A model generated the notes under the pieces. That model worked only from the letters and a program-made list of their open reading frames with translations, ran no database searches and was not told the DNA's origin. Shown here piece by piece: positions 53,050-63,700 of a stretch of 64,000 nucleotides of DNA. A program made the translations under genes and the position numbers. This stretch comes from Spongiimicrobium salis (GTDB lineage Bacteria; Bacteroidota; Bacteroidia; Flavobacteriales; Flavobacteriaceae). Each line of letters opens with the position of its first letter. Position 1 is the first letter of the stretch. Where the stretch lies: NCBI RefSeq assembly GCF_043678055.1, contig NZ_JBHEQA010000001.1, positions 682,001 through 746,000 of the forward strand, written 5' to 3'.

Positions 53050-53964
53050 TTAAAATAAAGCGTCTACAATAAATTTATCGGCCACATACACAATCTGCAT
53101 CAAGGTGATATAACTTACACTGGCCAACATCAGCTGTCTTGCCGTTTTATTATCTCTTTTTTCGTACAGTTTAAACGCAAAGAACAACATTACCATTCCC
53201 ATTAAAAAAATGAGTATTGCCGCCACAACGGATAAGTGCAATGCCCCCGTAATCCCAAAAGCCGGTATTACCGATATGACCAACATCCAAATGGTGTACA
53301 TAATAATTTGCAAAGCTGTACCCTTGTCCTTTTTCCCAGTGGGGAGCATTTTAAAGCCTCCCTTTTTATAGTCTTCATCCAACATCCATCCCAATGCCCA
53401 AAAATGTGGAAACTGCCAAAAAAACTGGATCATAAACAATGTCCCCGGCTCTATACCAAAATCATTGGTAGCGGCCACCCAGCCCAACATAAAAGGAATG
53501 GCTCCAGGGAAGGCTCCCACGAAAACCGCCAATGGGGTTTTTGTTTTCAAAGGGGTATATACACTGGCGTACAAAAAGATGGATATGGCCCCGAACATTG
53601 CCGTTTTAGGATTAAGTACATACAGGGAAACAACTCCTAGCAAGGTCAAGATTACAGCCAAAGTCAGTGCAGCATTCACGCTCATCCTACCTGCTGGAAT
53701 AGGGCGGTTCTTCGTCCTATTCATCAATACGTCCAAATCTTTCTCTACGATTTGATTAAACGCATTGGATGCACCCACCATACAATACCCTCCAAAGGCA
53801 AGCAAAAACAAGGCTGAAAAGTGAATCTCGGGAGCTCCAAGAAGGTAGCCTGCAATAGAAGAAAATACAACGCTTATCGCAAGTCTTGCTTTGGTAATCT
53901 CCTTAAAATCAGCAAAAATTAAGGACCAAGAGGTACTTTTTGCTGTGCTAACCGCGGTCTTCAT
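53050..53964 (-). CDS. ctaB: Protoheme IX farnesyltransferase (heme O synthase)
   Basis: This enzyme adds a farnesyl group to heme b to make heme O, the precursor of heme A for the oxidase. It is a 304-residue membrane prenyltransferase of the UbiA family. The first aspartate-rich motif NQIVEKDLDVLMNRTKNRPI and the second DEDYKKGGFKMLP are intact. There are about nine helices. It leads the minus-strand cox operon and is divergent from the metallo-hydrolase gene. Confidence 0.96.
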   Translation of the reverse strand: MKTAVSTAKSTSWSLIFADFKEITKARLAISVVFSSIAGYLLGAPEIHFSALFLLAFGGYCMVGASNAFNQIVEKDLDVLMNRTKNRPIPAGRMSVNAALTLAVILTLLGVVSLYVLNPKTAMFGAISIFLYASVYTPLKTKTPLAVFVGAFPGAIPFMLGWVAATNDFGIEPGTLFMIQFFWQFPHFWALGWMLDEDYKKGGFKMLPTGKKDKGTALQIIMYTIWMLVISVIPAFGITGALHLSVVAAILIFLMGMVMLFFAFKLYEKRDNKTARQLMLASVSYITLMQIVYVADKFIVDALF

Positions 53965-54009
53965 TACTCCTATTTAATACGGCTGCAAAGATACGATCAG
54001 AATGCTATT

Positions 54010-54044
54010 TTTGCAACGAAATGGGTATGTTTCTCTTAACTTTA
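54010..54044 (+). promoter_or_regulatory. Bacteroidota-type promoter for the metallo-hydrolase gene
   Basis: TTTG (54010-54013) and TAACTTTA (54037-54044) are separated by 23 nt, a one-mismatch match to the -33/-7 pattern at the long end of the usual spacing. The start codon lies 40 nt further on. Confidence 0.4.
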
Positions 54045-54084
54045 CCGACTATTCCTTCATTTAGAAACACAAAACGATTTGATC

Positions 54085-54990
54085 ATGAACAAAAATTCCT
54101 TCTTTATTGCATTATTCACTCTTCTTTTTTGCAGCATTCCCTTGAGTGCTCAAAATAATGAAGTTACCATTTCCATTGACACGCTTTCCAATAAAGTATA
54201 TATGCTAACAGGCCGCGGGGGCAATATTGGGATTTATGTGGGAACAAAAAATGTATTTATGATCGATGATCAATTTGCTCCCATCAGTGACAAAATCATG
54301 AAGGCGATTGAAAGCTTATCCAACAAACCCATTTCTTTCTTGTTCAACACCCACATGCATGGTGATCATTCGGGCGGAAATGCAAAATTCAACACCGACC
54401 AGACTTCTATTATTGCTCATCAAAAAGCCCGTGTGCGTATTCAGGAAAACATGAAACGCAATTTAGATGCCCAAAAAATCACTCAAGAATATTACGACTT
54501 AATGTTACCGGAAATTACGTTTACAGATGACCTAACCATTCATGATGGGGATGAGACCATCATGGCCATACATGTCCACAATGCGCATACGGATGGGGAT
54601 GCCATTATTTATTTCTCCGACAGCAATGTAATCCATATGGGCGATACGTATTTTGCAGGAAGATACCCTTATATTGACCTCCGAAGTGGAGGTAGTGTAG
54701 ATGGTTTGATCGAAGCACAGAAGAAGGCTTTAATGGTCATCAACGACGACACCAAAGTTATTCCAGGGCATGGCCGACCCTCCAATAAGAAGGAAATGAT
54801 CGCCTATCTGGAAATGTTGGAAACTATAAAAGCTAAGGTACTTACCGCAATACAAGAGGGAAAATCGCAAGAAGAAATCAAAGCAGACAGTTCACTCACG
54901 GCTGCCTATGATGCGACACATGGCACAGGCTTTATAAAACCTGAAGTAATGCGTGAAACCTTCTACAAAAGCCTTTATACAGAAGATTAA
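54085..54990 (+). CDS. Secreted metallo-beta-lactamase-fold hydrolase
   Basis: This is a 301-residue exported protein with a signal peptide (MNKNSFFIALFTLLFCSIPL, cleaved near SAQ). The binuclear zinc motif is His90-x-His92-x-Asp94-His95 in NTHMHGDHSGG. Further ligands are in NAHTDGDAIIYF, IHMGDTYF and VIPGHGRP. This set is typical of the secreted MBL-fold group that is not necessarily a beta-lactamase. The ATG at 54085 is preferred to the TTG at 54079. It is followed by a strong bidirectional terminator. Confidence 0.9.
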   Translation: MNKNSFFIALFTLLFCSIPLSAQNNEVTISIDTLSNKVYMLTGRGGNIGIYVGTKNVFMIDDQFAPISDKIMKAIESLSNKPISFLFNTHMHGDHSGGNAKFNTDQTSIIAHQKARVRIQENMKRNLDAQKITQEYYDLMLPEITFTDDLTIHDGDETIMAIHVHNAHTDGDAIIYFSDSNVIHMGDTYFAGRYPYIDLRSGGSVDGLIEAQKKALMVINDDTKVIPGHGRPSNKKEMIAYLEMLETIKAKVLTAIQEGKSQEEIKADSSLTAAYDATHGTGFIKPEVMRETFYKSLYTED

Positions 54991-55011
54991 GTCCTAGATA
55001 ATAGGGAATAT

Positions 55012-55050
55012 AAAATCCGCTACAGTTTGCTCATCCCTGTAGCGGATTTT
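55012..55050. terminator. Bidirectional terminator between MBL and tonB genes
   Basis: A perfect 14-bp stem pairs AAAATCCGCTACAG (55012-55025) with CTGTAGCGGATTTT (55037-55050). It lies between convergent genes and has T-rich flanks on both strands, so it should end both transcripts. Confidence 0.92.
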
Positions 55051-55066
55051 TATATGCTTTCAATCC

Positions 55067-55873
55067 CTAATTCAATTTAAAGGTAATAGGGATACTAAAG
55101 GGTACGCGGACTGCATTGCCTCTTTGTTTTCCTGGGGTCATTTTTGGAAGTTTTCCTATGATTCGCGCCGCTTCTTTTTCCAAAATTTTGGCGGGGCCCC
55201 TCATTTGAACATCAGTAACCGTGCCATCGGTATCAATTTTAAAGAGTACATCCACTCTTCCTTGCTGTCCGATTTCCTGTGCAGCTTCGGGATATCTGAA
55301 ATAGCGTTTCACATGCTTTTTCATCTTCTCATTAAAGCATGTTCTTCGTTCGGACTTTTCTACCTTCTCACATCCTGGAAAAATGGGTACATCCTCTACC
55401 AAAATAAAAGGAACCTCATCTATAATATCTTCTTCCTCATCCGGGATTTCCGTTATTTTAAATTCCCCTTTTGGAACTTCGATCACTTCAACCACCTTCT
55501 TGGCTTCTTCAACAAAAGTATCATTATCGACCACCTTAAACGTATCCGGATTTACTATCTTCCGCTGAGGCTTTATTTCAGGTTCTTTAGGTTGCTCTAC
55601 CCGAATTTTTTCCAATTCTGGATATACTTCGATTAGAGATACTTCCAAAATAGCGGAATCTTTAGATTCTATCGGCGCTACATTTCTAAACGAGGCTTCC
55701 AGGCCAATATAGACCAATAGGAGTGCTAAAATTAAGCCAAGTTGAAAGCGCTGCGACCCCCTTTTTCGTAAATTTGCGTCATGCTTGGACCCTTTGGGTT
55801 TGGCATTGCGGTTTGCTTCGCTATTGCTCCCATTCCCGTGGGCAGCAACAGTCTTTGCTGTGTGTTTCTTCAT
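55067..55873 (-). CDS. Energy transducer TonB family protein
   Basis: This 268-residue TonB-like protein transmits proton-motive force to outer-membrane receptors. It has an unusually long basic cytoplasmic N terminus (about 1-45), one membrane helix (about 47-64, LGLILALLLVYIGLEASF), a charged acidic periplasmic spacer, and a C-terminal TonB domain (about 150-268), with YFRYPEAAQEIGQQGRVDVLFKID-like sequence and a final VRVPFSIPITFKLN. A cysteine pair (PGCEK...CFNEKM) precedes the domain. It is a close paralogue of the next gene, and no ExbB/ExbD genes adjoin. Confidence 0.9.
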   Translation of the reverse strand: MKKHTAKTVAAHGNGSNSEANRNAKPKGSKHDANLRKRGSQRFQLGLILALLLVYIGLEASFRNVAPIESKDSAILEVSLIEVYPELEKIRVEQPKEPEIKPQRKIVNPDTFKVVDNDTFVEEAKKVVEVIEVPKGEFKITEIPDEEEDIIDEVPFILVEDVPIFPGCEKVEKSERRTCFNEKMKKHVKRYFRYPEAAQEIGQQGRVDVLFKIDTDGTVTDVQMRGPAKILEKEAARIIGKLPKMTPGKQRGNAVRVPFSIPITFKLN

Positions 55874-55930
55874 AATAGTTAAAATTTTATAGAATTATTA
55901 CTATAAAAGAAACACAAGAAGTGTACCAAA

Positions 55931-55962
55931 AAAAAATCCCCAACCTAGGCTGGGGATTTTTT
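55931..55962 (-). terminator. Terminator after the upstream tonB paralogue
   Basis: AAAAAATCCCCA (55931-55942) and TGGGGATTTTTT (55951-55962) form a perfect 12-bp stem. On the minus strand the T run continues for several bases. It lies between the two tonB genes, so they are probably separate transcripts. Confidence 0.9.
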
Positions 55963-55983
55963 AACTATTATAAAGTGGTTTTT

Positions 55984-56703
55984 CTATTGCAACTTAAATG
56001 TAATTGGAATACTAAAAGGAACACGAACCGCTCTTCCTCGCTGTTTTCCTGGAGTCATTCTCGGTAATTTACCAATAATTCTAGCCGCTTCTTTTTCCAA
56101 GTTTTTGTCCGGACCTCTCATTCTGATGTTTCCGATACTTCCGTCTTTCTGAATCGTAAAAATTACACTAACCCGTCCTTGAACTCCCATTTCTTGGGCA
56201 ATCTCTGGATACCTAAAGTTCTTACGGATATGTTTTTGCATACTTTTGTTAAAGCACGCACGCATGGCATCAGCACCTTTTCCTTTTTCCTTTTCACATC
56301 CAGGGAAAATTGGTACATCCTCAATTACCGCGAAAGGTACATCCTCATCAATTATTTCTTCCTCTACAACTACATCATCAACTTCTATAACTTCTTCTTC
56401 CTGACTTGTCTCCGTAGATTCGATTACCGTCTCCTCTATTTCTTCTTCATCTTCAACAACCTCAATAACTTCAGGTGCAGCAGGAGGTGGTGGAGGTGGA
56501 GGTGTTTTTATCTGTTCTGTCATTGGAACTTCTTCATCCAAATCATCCTCAACATTCAATGAATAGTCAAAGTTATTGGTTTTATCATAGGTCTTCCATT
56601 CCAGTGCTCCATAGACCAAAGCCAATACCAGCGCTAGTCCGACAACAAAAAAGAGACTACTCCTTTTTCTTAAATCTGCCTTTGGATTTTTCTTTAATTC
56701 CAT
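55984..56703 (-). CDS. Energy transducer TonB family protein (proline-rich)
   Basis: This is a 239-residue TonB paralogue. It has a short N terminus, one membrane helix (about 17-36, SLFFVVGLALVLALVYGALEW), a proline run TPPPPPPPAAPEV, a very acidic Glu/Asp/Val spacer (about 78-125), and a C-terminal TonB domain with FRYPEIAQEMGVQGRVSVIF and VRVPFSIPITFKLQ. The same PGCEK...CFNKSM cysteine pair as in the neighbour is kept. The last 100 or so residues of the two proteins are nearly the same, pointing to tandem duplication. Confidence 0.92.
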   Translation of the reverse strand: MELKKNPKADLRKRSSLFFVVGLALVLALVYGALEWKTYDKTNNFDYSLNVEDDLDEEVPMTEQIKTPPPPPPPAAPEVIEVVEDEEEIEETVIESTETSQEEEVIEVDDVVVEEEIIDEDVPFAVIEDVPIFPGCEKEKGKGADAMRACFNKSMQKHIRKNFRYPEIAQEMGVQGRVSVIFTIQKDGSIGNIRMRGPDKNLEKEAARIIGKLPRMTPGKQRGRAVRVPFSIPITFKLQ

Positions 56704-56757
56704 AATACTTACATTTTAAGGTTCGCTAATTTAATTATTTTTTTGATTAAAAAGCAA

Positions 56758-57165
56758 TTATAATCTCCATTTTAACTGCCTTTTCCCGGAAAAAAAATAT
56801 TTAATAAAAAATGCACCTGCTATTGCTCCAATGGTATTTGCCAATGCATCCATGATATCACCGCTTCTTTCCGTGGTAAACACTGCTTGAATTACCTCAA
56901 TAATTACACCATAAATAATAGCAAAGAGAGTAGCCTTAACAATTGTAGGGACAATAGCCCGTCTTCCCTTGCCTACTTCCCTCAAGAAGAGTGTTCCTAA
57001 TACGGTTGTGACAAAGTAGAAAACAAAATGCACGACTTTATCGGCATGCAAAAACTTGAAAGAATCGTCATCGTTATCCGGGAACGATATACTAAGTAAG
57101 CTGGCCAGTGTCATCAACACCATCCAGCTTACAAAAAAAAATTTAAAAAAGTGTTTCTTAAGCAC
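56758..57165 (-). CDS. VanZ-family membrane protein
   Basis: This is a 135-residue membrane protein with four hydrophobic segments and the VanZ-like pattern HADKVVHFVFYFVTT...EVIQAVF...DIMDALANTIGAIAG. VanZ homologues have been linked to low-level glycopeptide resistance and to phage or envelope phenotypes, but the biochemical role is unknown. It overlaps the end of gcvH by 8 bp, so the two are translationally coupled. Confidence 0.88.
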   Translation of the reverse strand: MLKKHFFKFFFVSWMVLMTLASLLSISFPDNDDDSFKFLHADKVVHFVFYFVTTVLGTLFLREVGKGRRAIVPTIVKATLFAIIYGVIIEVIQAVFTTERSGDIMDALANTIGAIAGAFFIKYFFSGKRQLKWRL

Positions 57166-57538
57166 CTACCAATTCTTTATAACCGGCATCGCTAAGCAAA
57201 GAATCTATTTCAGAAGCATCACTAATTTTTATTTTGATCATCCATCCTTCCCCATAAGGGTCTGTATTCACTTTTTCAGGTTCATCTTCCAATCCTTCAT
57301 TGAATTCAATAATTTCACCTGTTAGAGGCAAGAACAAATCGGAAACAGTTTTTACGGCTTCTACAGTGCCAAAAACCTCATCCTTATCCAAAGTTTCATC
57401 TACGGTTTCAACTTCAACATATACAATATCCCCCAATTCTCCTTGGGCAAAATCCGTAATCCCTACGGTTGCAATGTCTCCTTCTATACGCACCCATTCG
57501 TGGTCTTTGGTATATTTTAGTTCTGATGGTAAGTTCAT
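57158..57538 (-). CDS. gcvH: Glycine cleavage system H protein
   Basis: This 126-residue lipoyl carrier shuttles the aminomethyl group from GcvP to GcvT. The lipoylated lysine is Lys63 in TVEAVKTVSD. The flanking ELGDIVYVEVETV and LTGEIIEFNE strands fit the H protein sandwich. It lies between sprA and vanZ, an arrangement of unrelated functions that is common in Flavobacteriaceae, and is far from gcvP at 240. Confidence 0.97.
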   Translation of the reverse strand: MNLPSELKYTKDHEWVRIEGDIATVGITDFAQGELGDIVYVEVETVDETLDKDEVFGTVEAVKTVSDLFLPLTGEIIEFNEGLEDEPEKVNTDPYGEGWMIKIKISDASEIDSLLSDAGYKELVGA

Positions 57539-57709
57539 ATCGCTATTATAATTTGTTATGCAGCAAATGTATAAGATCAGTACAAGCTATTCAAAAAAAA
57601 ATGCGCTAAACCAAAAGGATAAACTATTTGACAGAAAGACATCATTTTACTCGCACATCAGCCCTCTATTTCCAATGCATTGACACACTTGCCTCCTTTT
57701 ATATTGCTC

Positions 57710-60700
57710 TTAATTTCCAAAATTGTAGCGCAGTGTAAAACCAGCATTGATCGTGGTCTGCGGGAAGGCCGTAGAAACAGCGAATTGTGAAAATGAATGA
57801 TCATAGAAGAACAAGGCATTTAAACTTTGGCTCAAGGCATAATCTGCAGAAAATTTAATGGAAAGTAAGTTCTGACCAGAAGTAATCTGATTGTTATCGA
57901 TATCCAAATTTCTAATGATGGTAATGTTGTCCCTCAAGGACACATCTGCCTTAAGGTTAAGGTCTCCCTTGAAGCGGGTCTTCTCCCCTCCAATATTGGT
58001 TACCAGCTTCACATCTTTAAAGCGATATCCCAAACCTACGGTATATTCTTTTCCGTTGACCTCCGTGAGTAAATTATTGTCAAAACTCAAGGACAACGCA
58101 CGATCTGTTCGTACCTCTGCAATAACACTCAATGAATTTTTCATTTCAAAATCTACACGGATCAGAGGGTTGAACTGATCGGTAAGCACTACATTATTAA
58201 TAATATTCTCTGGTAGAAAATCCCCATTCTCAGGGTCAATCGTAACATTTTGCCGTTCCAAATTGGTCTGAAAGGAATTAATGCTATAAGCCGCGCGATA
58301 GCCATGACTTAGGGAAAAACGCTTGAATTTCTTCTTGAACCATTTATTGCGCATTAATCCCGTATACTTAATATTCCAGTTTGGAATAGGAATGTCCCTG
58401 AAAGCATCCAGGTTTACTCGATCGGGATTCTGCCCAGAGTAGGCTGCAAAGAATGCGGGTAGCAACACATCCTGACTTGTTTTTCCATAACGCTCCGGAA
58501 ACCCATCTTCATCTACCACACCTGTATTCTGATTTCGATCCGCAGCGATTCTATTGGCAATGGTCAATCTACTATCTTGAAAATCCCTAAATGTCTTAGA
58601 ATCAAACTCATCACTTTTACCGAATGCGGTTCCTATCAATACTGTAGAGATACTAAAGTTTCCAAAAGTATTTCCTAAGAGGCTTTCAAATTCAAACTGC
58701 TCATTTCCTAAATCGTTCACCCTAAAATTCTCTTGGAAGCTACTTGTAAATTGCCGGTTCGCCGTTAAATCAATAGTAAGGTCACGTGTGGGTTGCGCTG
58801 TGGCTGTGATATTTAATTGCTTTGTGGTTCTTTCAATAAACTGTTGATTGAACTCGGTAAAAGTAGTCAACCAACCATTACGTGCCGCTTCAAAACGCAC
58901 ATCGGCCTGACTTCCGAACACAAAGCCCAAAGAAGGCCTCGTAGTTCCAATAAAACCAATGGATTGCGTATAGCCTGGCAATACTTTTCCATTGTTTTCG
59001 CTGTAGTTGATATTGACGCGCTTTACCATGGTAAGGATATCCACCAAGGTGTTAAAGCCTTTACTGGTTTTTTTCTGGATTTTTTGGCCTTCCGCCGGAT
59101 TGCCCGCCTTATCCAATCTAGGGGCACTATTGGCCAGTACCTTTCCATCTCGTTTTTTCAATCCAATATTATCATAAAAGGATTGCATATTCAAGGTGGC
59201 CGTAATATTGTGGGTATTGGCATTTTGTACGGTATTCAAGGACACATCCCTTCCTCTTTCCTCACTAGCGAGTTCGTTAAGGGCATCTCCTCCACGTTGC
59301 CAATCAAAGTTACTGGTATAGGTGTATTGGGTATTGATAAAGCCAAGTCCCGGAATCTTATCAAAAGGCAATTCATAATTCAACTGCATTTGTTGGGAAT
59401 GTCTATTGGGTTCCCCCACATCAAAGAAACCGTCCCATAAATTTAAATCCTGATTTATTCCCGAATCTGCATCTCCGTCAAGGTTAAAGTAGTTCCGTAC
59501 AATATTGTTATTGGAGGCCGTCAGGTTCACACGAAGGGATTTGGTCACCGTATAATTCAAAGCGTACTGCCAATTGAACAAATAGTTACGTTGCTGTAAC
59601 AAAGGCAATTGCAAAGCATCCACACCGGGTTCCAATACATCTCTAAAACGTTGTTGGTTAAACGATCGGTTTATATTGGAGTTTACGGAAACACTTGTGG
59701 GCAGGAAATTAAAATTCAATTCTTTTAGCCACCTCCAATAGTCGCCATTGAACAGCGAATCTTTTTTGGCAAAAGGAGCAATTGTAGAAGGTTTAAAATT
59801 ATGATTGTAGACAAAACCTGTAGTTACATTTTGGTCCCTCAAATTGGCAATTTCAAAATCCCGATGATCGGTTTCATTATAGGAGTAGTTGAAGGTAAAA
59901 TTCTCAATATCATAAAAATTGGCATCGGCATCTTCTCCTCTATCCTTTCGTAAACCGATGACATTGATACTAGTCCGTTTGGTATAATCTTCGGCTTGCT
60001 TTTCAATAGTTTCGGCATCTTCGGCTGTTTCCGCTGCAGCAATACGATCTTCCAACTTCAAGTCATCAAATACGGGGTCAAATTCCGGGGTAATCAATTC
60101 TTCCGAAATCCCATAATTGAACGGGATTTGCAAGCCCCATTTTTTGGGGAACAATTGTCCCACATTAACATTGGTCACCACATCATAGGAAATGGCATCT
60201 TCCCTTGATCGTTCGTTAGGGCGTTGATCAATAGAACCAAAACCAGAAGTACTTCTACTTCCTGTTGCGGTGATGTTGGCAAAATCGGCAATATTGGCGT
60301 CCACTGCAGCCACTGCGGCCCAGCCACCATTATTATCCAATCCTTCCAAACGCAATTCATTGAACCAAACCTCTCCTCGGGCAGGCAATCGATCGGTATT
60401 GAGTACCCCAACCATCATACTTCGGATACTTCCAAGAGAAGGGTTCCCCCTAATTCCGATCCGTTGCACTCCTTCTGTCCTAGGTGCAAACTGTTCTACA
60501 GGAACCAATTCCCCATTGATGATTTCATAAAAGGTAGTTTGGTCCAGGGTCTGATTGGCGATGCTCAAAGACTTAATTCTGGAAAGATCATCAAAAGCGA
60601 CATCCAATTCGTTTATGGCCGGCCATATAACATCCCTGGCAGTACTGCCGAAAGGTGTAAACTGTAGCGGAACTTCAATTTGATAATAGTTTTCTGTAAA

Positions 60701-63700
60701 ATCCGTACCAATGCGAAGGAACCCGATCAAAGGGGTCTCCCCTTCAGGAAAATCAGATTCTACAATTTCCTCCGCGTGCAAGAACATCTTGATACGTTCG
60801 TACTGTCTAACATCAATATTTAAATTTTTAAATACCCCTCTGGCGTCTTCCGATTCCAAATTCTCTACGACAAAGGATAATGCCTGCTCATTTTGACGAA
60901 TAATGGTATTGTTGTTATTGGCTCTTTGACGTTCTACGCCAGGAGGCAATACATAAGGGATAGGCGTTCTTGTATTATTTTCTTCAATATTTACAGCATT
61001 TACATCGGTAAAGGTGCCGTCATCAGAGGGGTCGTTGTCTACAGCATCTTCCTGAAGTGACCTTGTATATGCCCTCCAATCCCCACGAACAAGATCCAGT
61101 GTTCCAAATCTCAATACGATATCATCCGAAAATCCAGTAAGATACATTCGCATAAAACTAATGGATCTAAAATCGCTTATTCCACCAAGAGCTGCGGTAA
61201 AATCGCTCAAGGGTATCTTATATTGTATCCATCTTCTGTTCAATTGAGATCCATTGGGCAAATCTGGAGTCAGGCCTTCACTGATATCGGTTACATACTG
61301 ATCATTAATGGTGGTATTGGGTCTAATTTGTATCCGGTATTCAAAGTAACTGTCTACGGTATTCAATGTAAGATCCCGATCCACATCTTCCACATCAGGC
61401 AAAGTAGTAGATCCCCTATTGGTATTGGTAACTGCAATGGGAGAATTTCCTTCCGTATTATTAAAATCCAAATATCTTTCCAGAATCCCTCCTTCTCTAT
61501 TAAGGTAATACTGGTAGTTGTCCAAAGCCGGATCATCTCCTGGATTACTGGTATAAATGGCGGCTTCCTCGGTATCGTTCAATCCATCAAAACCAACATC
61601 TTGCAAGGCTCTGCTGGCCTCATCTACGTCGAAAGCATATACTAAAGACTGCGTTGAGGGTACCTGACCCCAAGAAGAAGGTGCTGTAAGGTCATTGCTG
61701 GCCACACCGGGCAATCCATTTTCATATTGCTTTCTACCGTCCTTTAAAATATCTTCCGAGATATTTCCAAGGTTGATGACCAATTCTCCGGAGCTGGTAG
61801 CCGAACCATCTACATAAGGATCCAACACCCAAAACTGTACAAACTCCACATTGGATTGTTCAAAGTTGGTACTGCTCAGCGGACGCATAATACCACCCCA
61901 TTTATCATCGGGAGTTTCTGTATTAAAGGTCGTACTATTGTTATATGGCCCTTTTTGATTGGGATAATAGGCAATATCCAAGGTATTCTGCACCGTTGTC
62001 TGTCCTTGGGCAATATCTATTTGAGGGAAAATTTCATCAATAAAAATTCGTCTCGTGGCATTCAGGGAAATATCGTCATCTCCAATTCCTGCCGGTCTTT
62101 GATTTGTATAAAATATAGGGTCAATGGTGTACCAAGCCACTTTTGCCCTTCCAAAACCATTTTGAAGGTTTGCGGGATCCTCCGGGGAAACTCCAAAAAG
62201 CTGATTGGAACCATCTCCAAATTCCAAAGGTGTACTGGCCAACGTCCATCCCAATGAAGAACGAATATCAATTAAGGATTGTGCTCCTTCAAAATCGTCT
62301 ACATAGGTCGTGGTCTCTCCAAGAAAATCTGCATTTTTCGGGGAATTTGGTTTTAAAACCGCCACTTCCCCACGAATGGACAAATTAGAGGGAACATCCG
62401 TATCTATATTAGGTAGTTTATTGACCAAACGGGTCAAAAAGGGAAGTTCTGTAGAGAAATTTCCATTAAACCCAAAAATGGTATTGTTCACAGGTTCTTG
62501 TCCAAAATTGGATTTTTGGGTCTGAGGACGTTCGCTCAGGTTCAGAAACGTACCTCCCAAAACAAAATTCTTATTAATTTGATGTTCTACATTGATTCCC
62601 GTAAAACGTCTGGTCTGCTGATTAAAAATAGCATTATTCTCCACGCTAATATTGATCGGCGTATTGGATGCCTCTAAGCTGGGGTCCAACAATTGTACCG
62701 TCCCCGCCGCATAATTCACCGTAAAATCAATACCTTCCTGCAATTGCCTATTCCCTGCCGTAACGCGTACGGATCCTTGTGGTACATTAAAAGCGCCAAT
62801 GGGAATACCCCCACTCCCTTGCGATTTGTACCGTCCTTTCATCACAAACCTGTTCTTCTCCGCATCTTCTTGGGAAGCCGCTTTGGTCTGGGTATACAAG
62901 TTTCGAAACACATAGCGCACCTGGTTGGCGTTATAGCCTTGATCGTTCTCCACATCGTATACACCTCCACCCAAAATTTCAAATAGGGATTCACCAAAAG
63001 GTTCAACTCTCGTAAAAATGATATTTCCGGATTGCGTATCTATGGTAATTCCGGGAATGAAATCAAAAAAACCATCTCCTCCTGGCTGTATGTCATTATA
63101 GACATTCAAGCGGTCGAAGTTGAAGATATCCAAAAGAATTCTATCCTGTAAAGGCCGGTTTCCTCCTGTTGGTGGAGGAAAGTCTTCTACTGGTGTTAAA
63201 TAGTTTCGTGGGGTGGGGTCGGAATACAGGATATTCATCCTAAAATCTTCTTCACTTAATTGAAAAGCACCTGTAGAATAAATATTCTTCATCATCAAAT
63301 CCCAAATAGGATCTTGTACTTGCGTGATATTACTTTTTAACAGCTTTAGTACTAAGGTATTGTTGCTGATTTGAGGATTGGTGACCACTGCCCCTGGGGC
63401 TACCGTAGTGGCATCAATTCCACCATTGGCAAACTCCCCTACTTGGAACACTTCCCCATTGGCCGTGTATTGAAAGGCAACTGCCAAAACCTCATCATTG
63501 CTCAAACGTTGACTCAAGGAAATATATCCCAATTGGGTGTTCAGGGTAAAATCCCTTCCTTGTTCCAGTTTCCTTGCATTTTCCAGAATAGCGTAATCAA
63601 AACCCTGATTTACGGTATAGCCAGGGATATTAAATCCGGCTTGTACGGTAGCAATGTCCCGTATGGAAGAATTTAAAACGCCTCCGGCATCTATCGCACC

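Noticed and set aside
53236..53640. 134-residue plus-strand ORF opposite ctaB
   Set aside because: It lies entirely within the conserved coding region of ctaB and has no domain signature.
56179..56562. Long plus-strand ORF opposite the tonB acidic spacer
   Set aside because: It is antisense to a Glu/Asp/Pro-rich coding stretch and has Phe/Tyr-rich low-complexity translation. It is an artefact of the real gene on the other strand.
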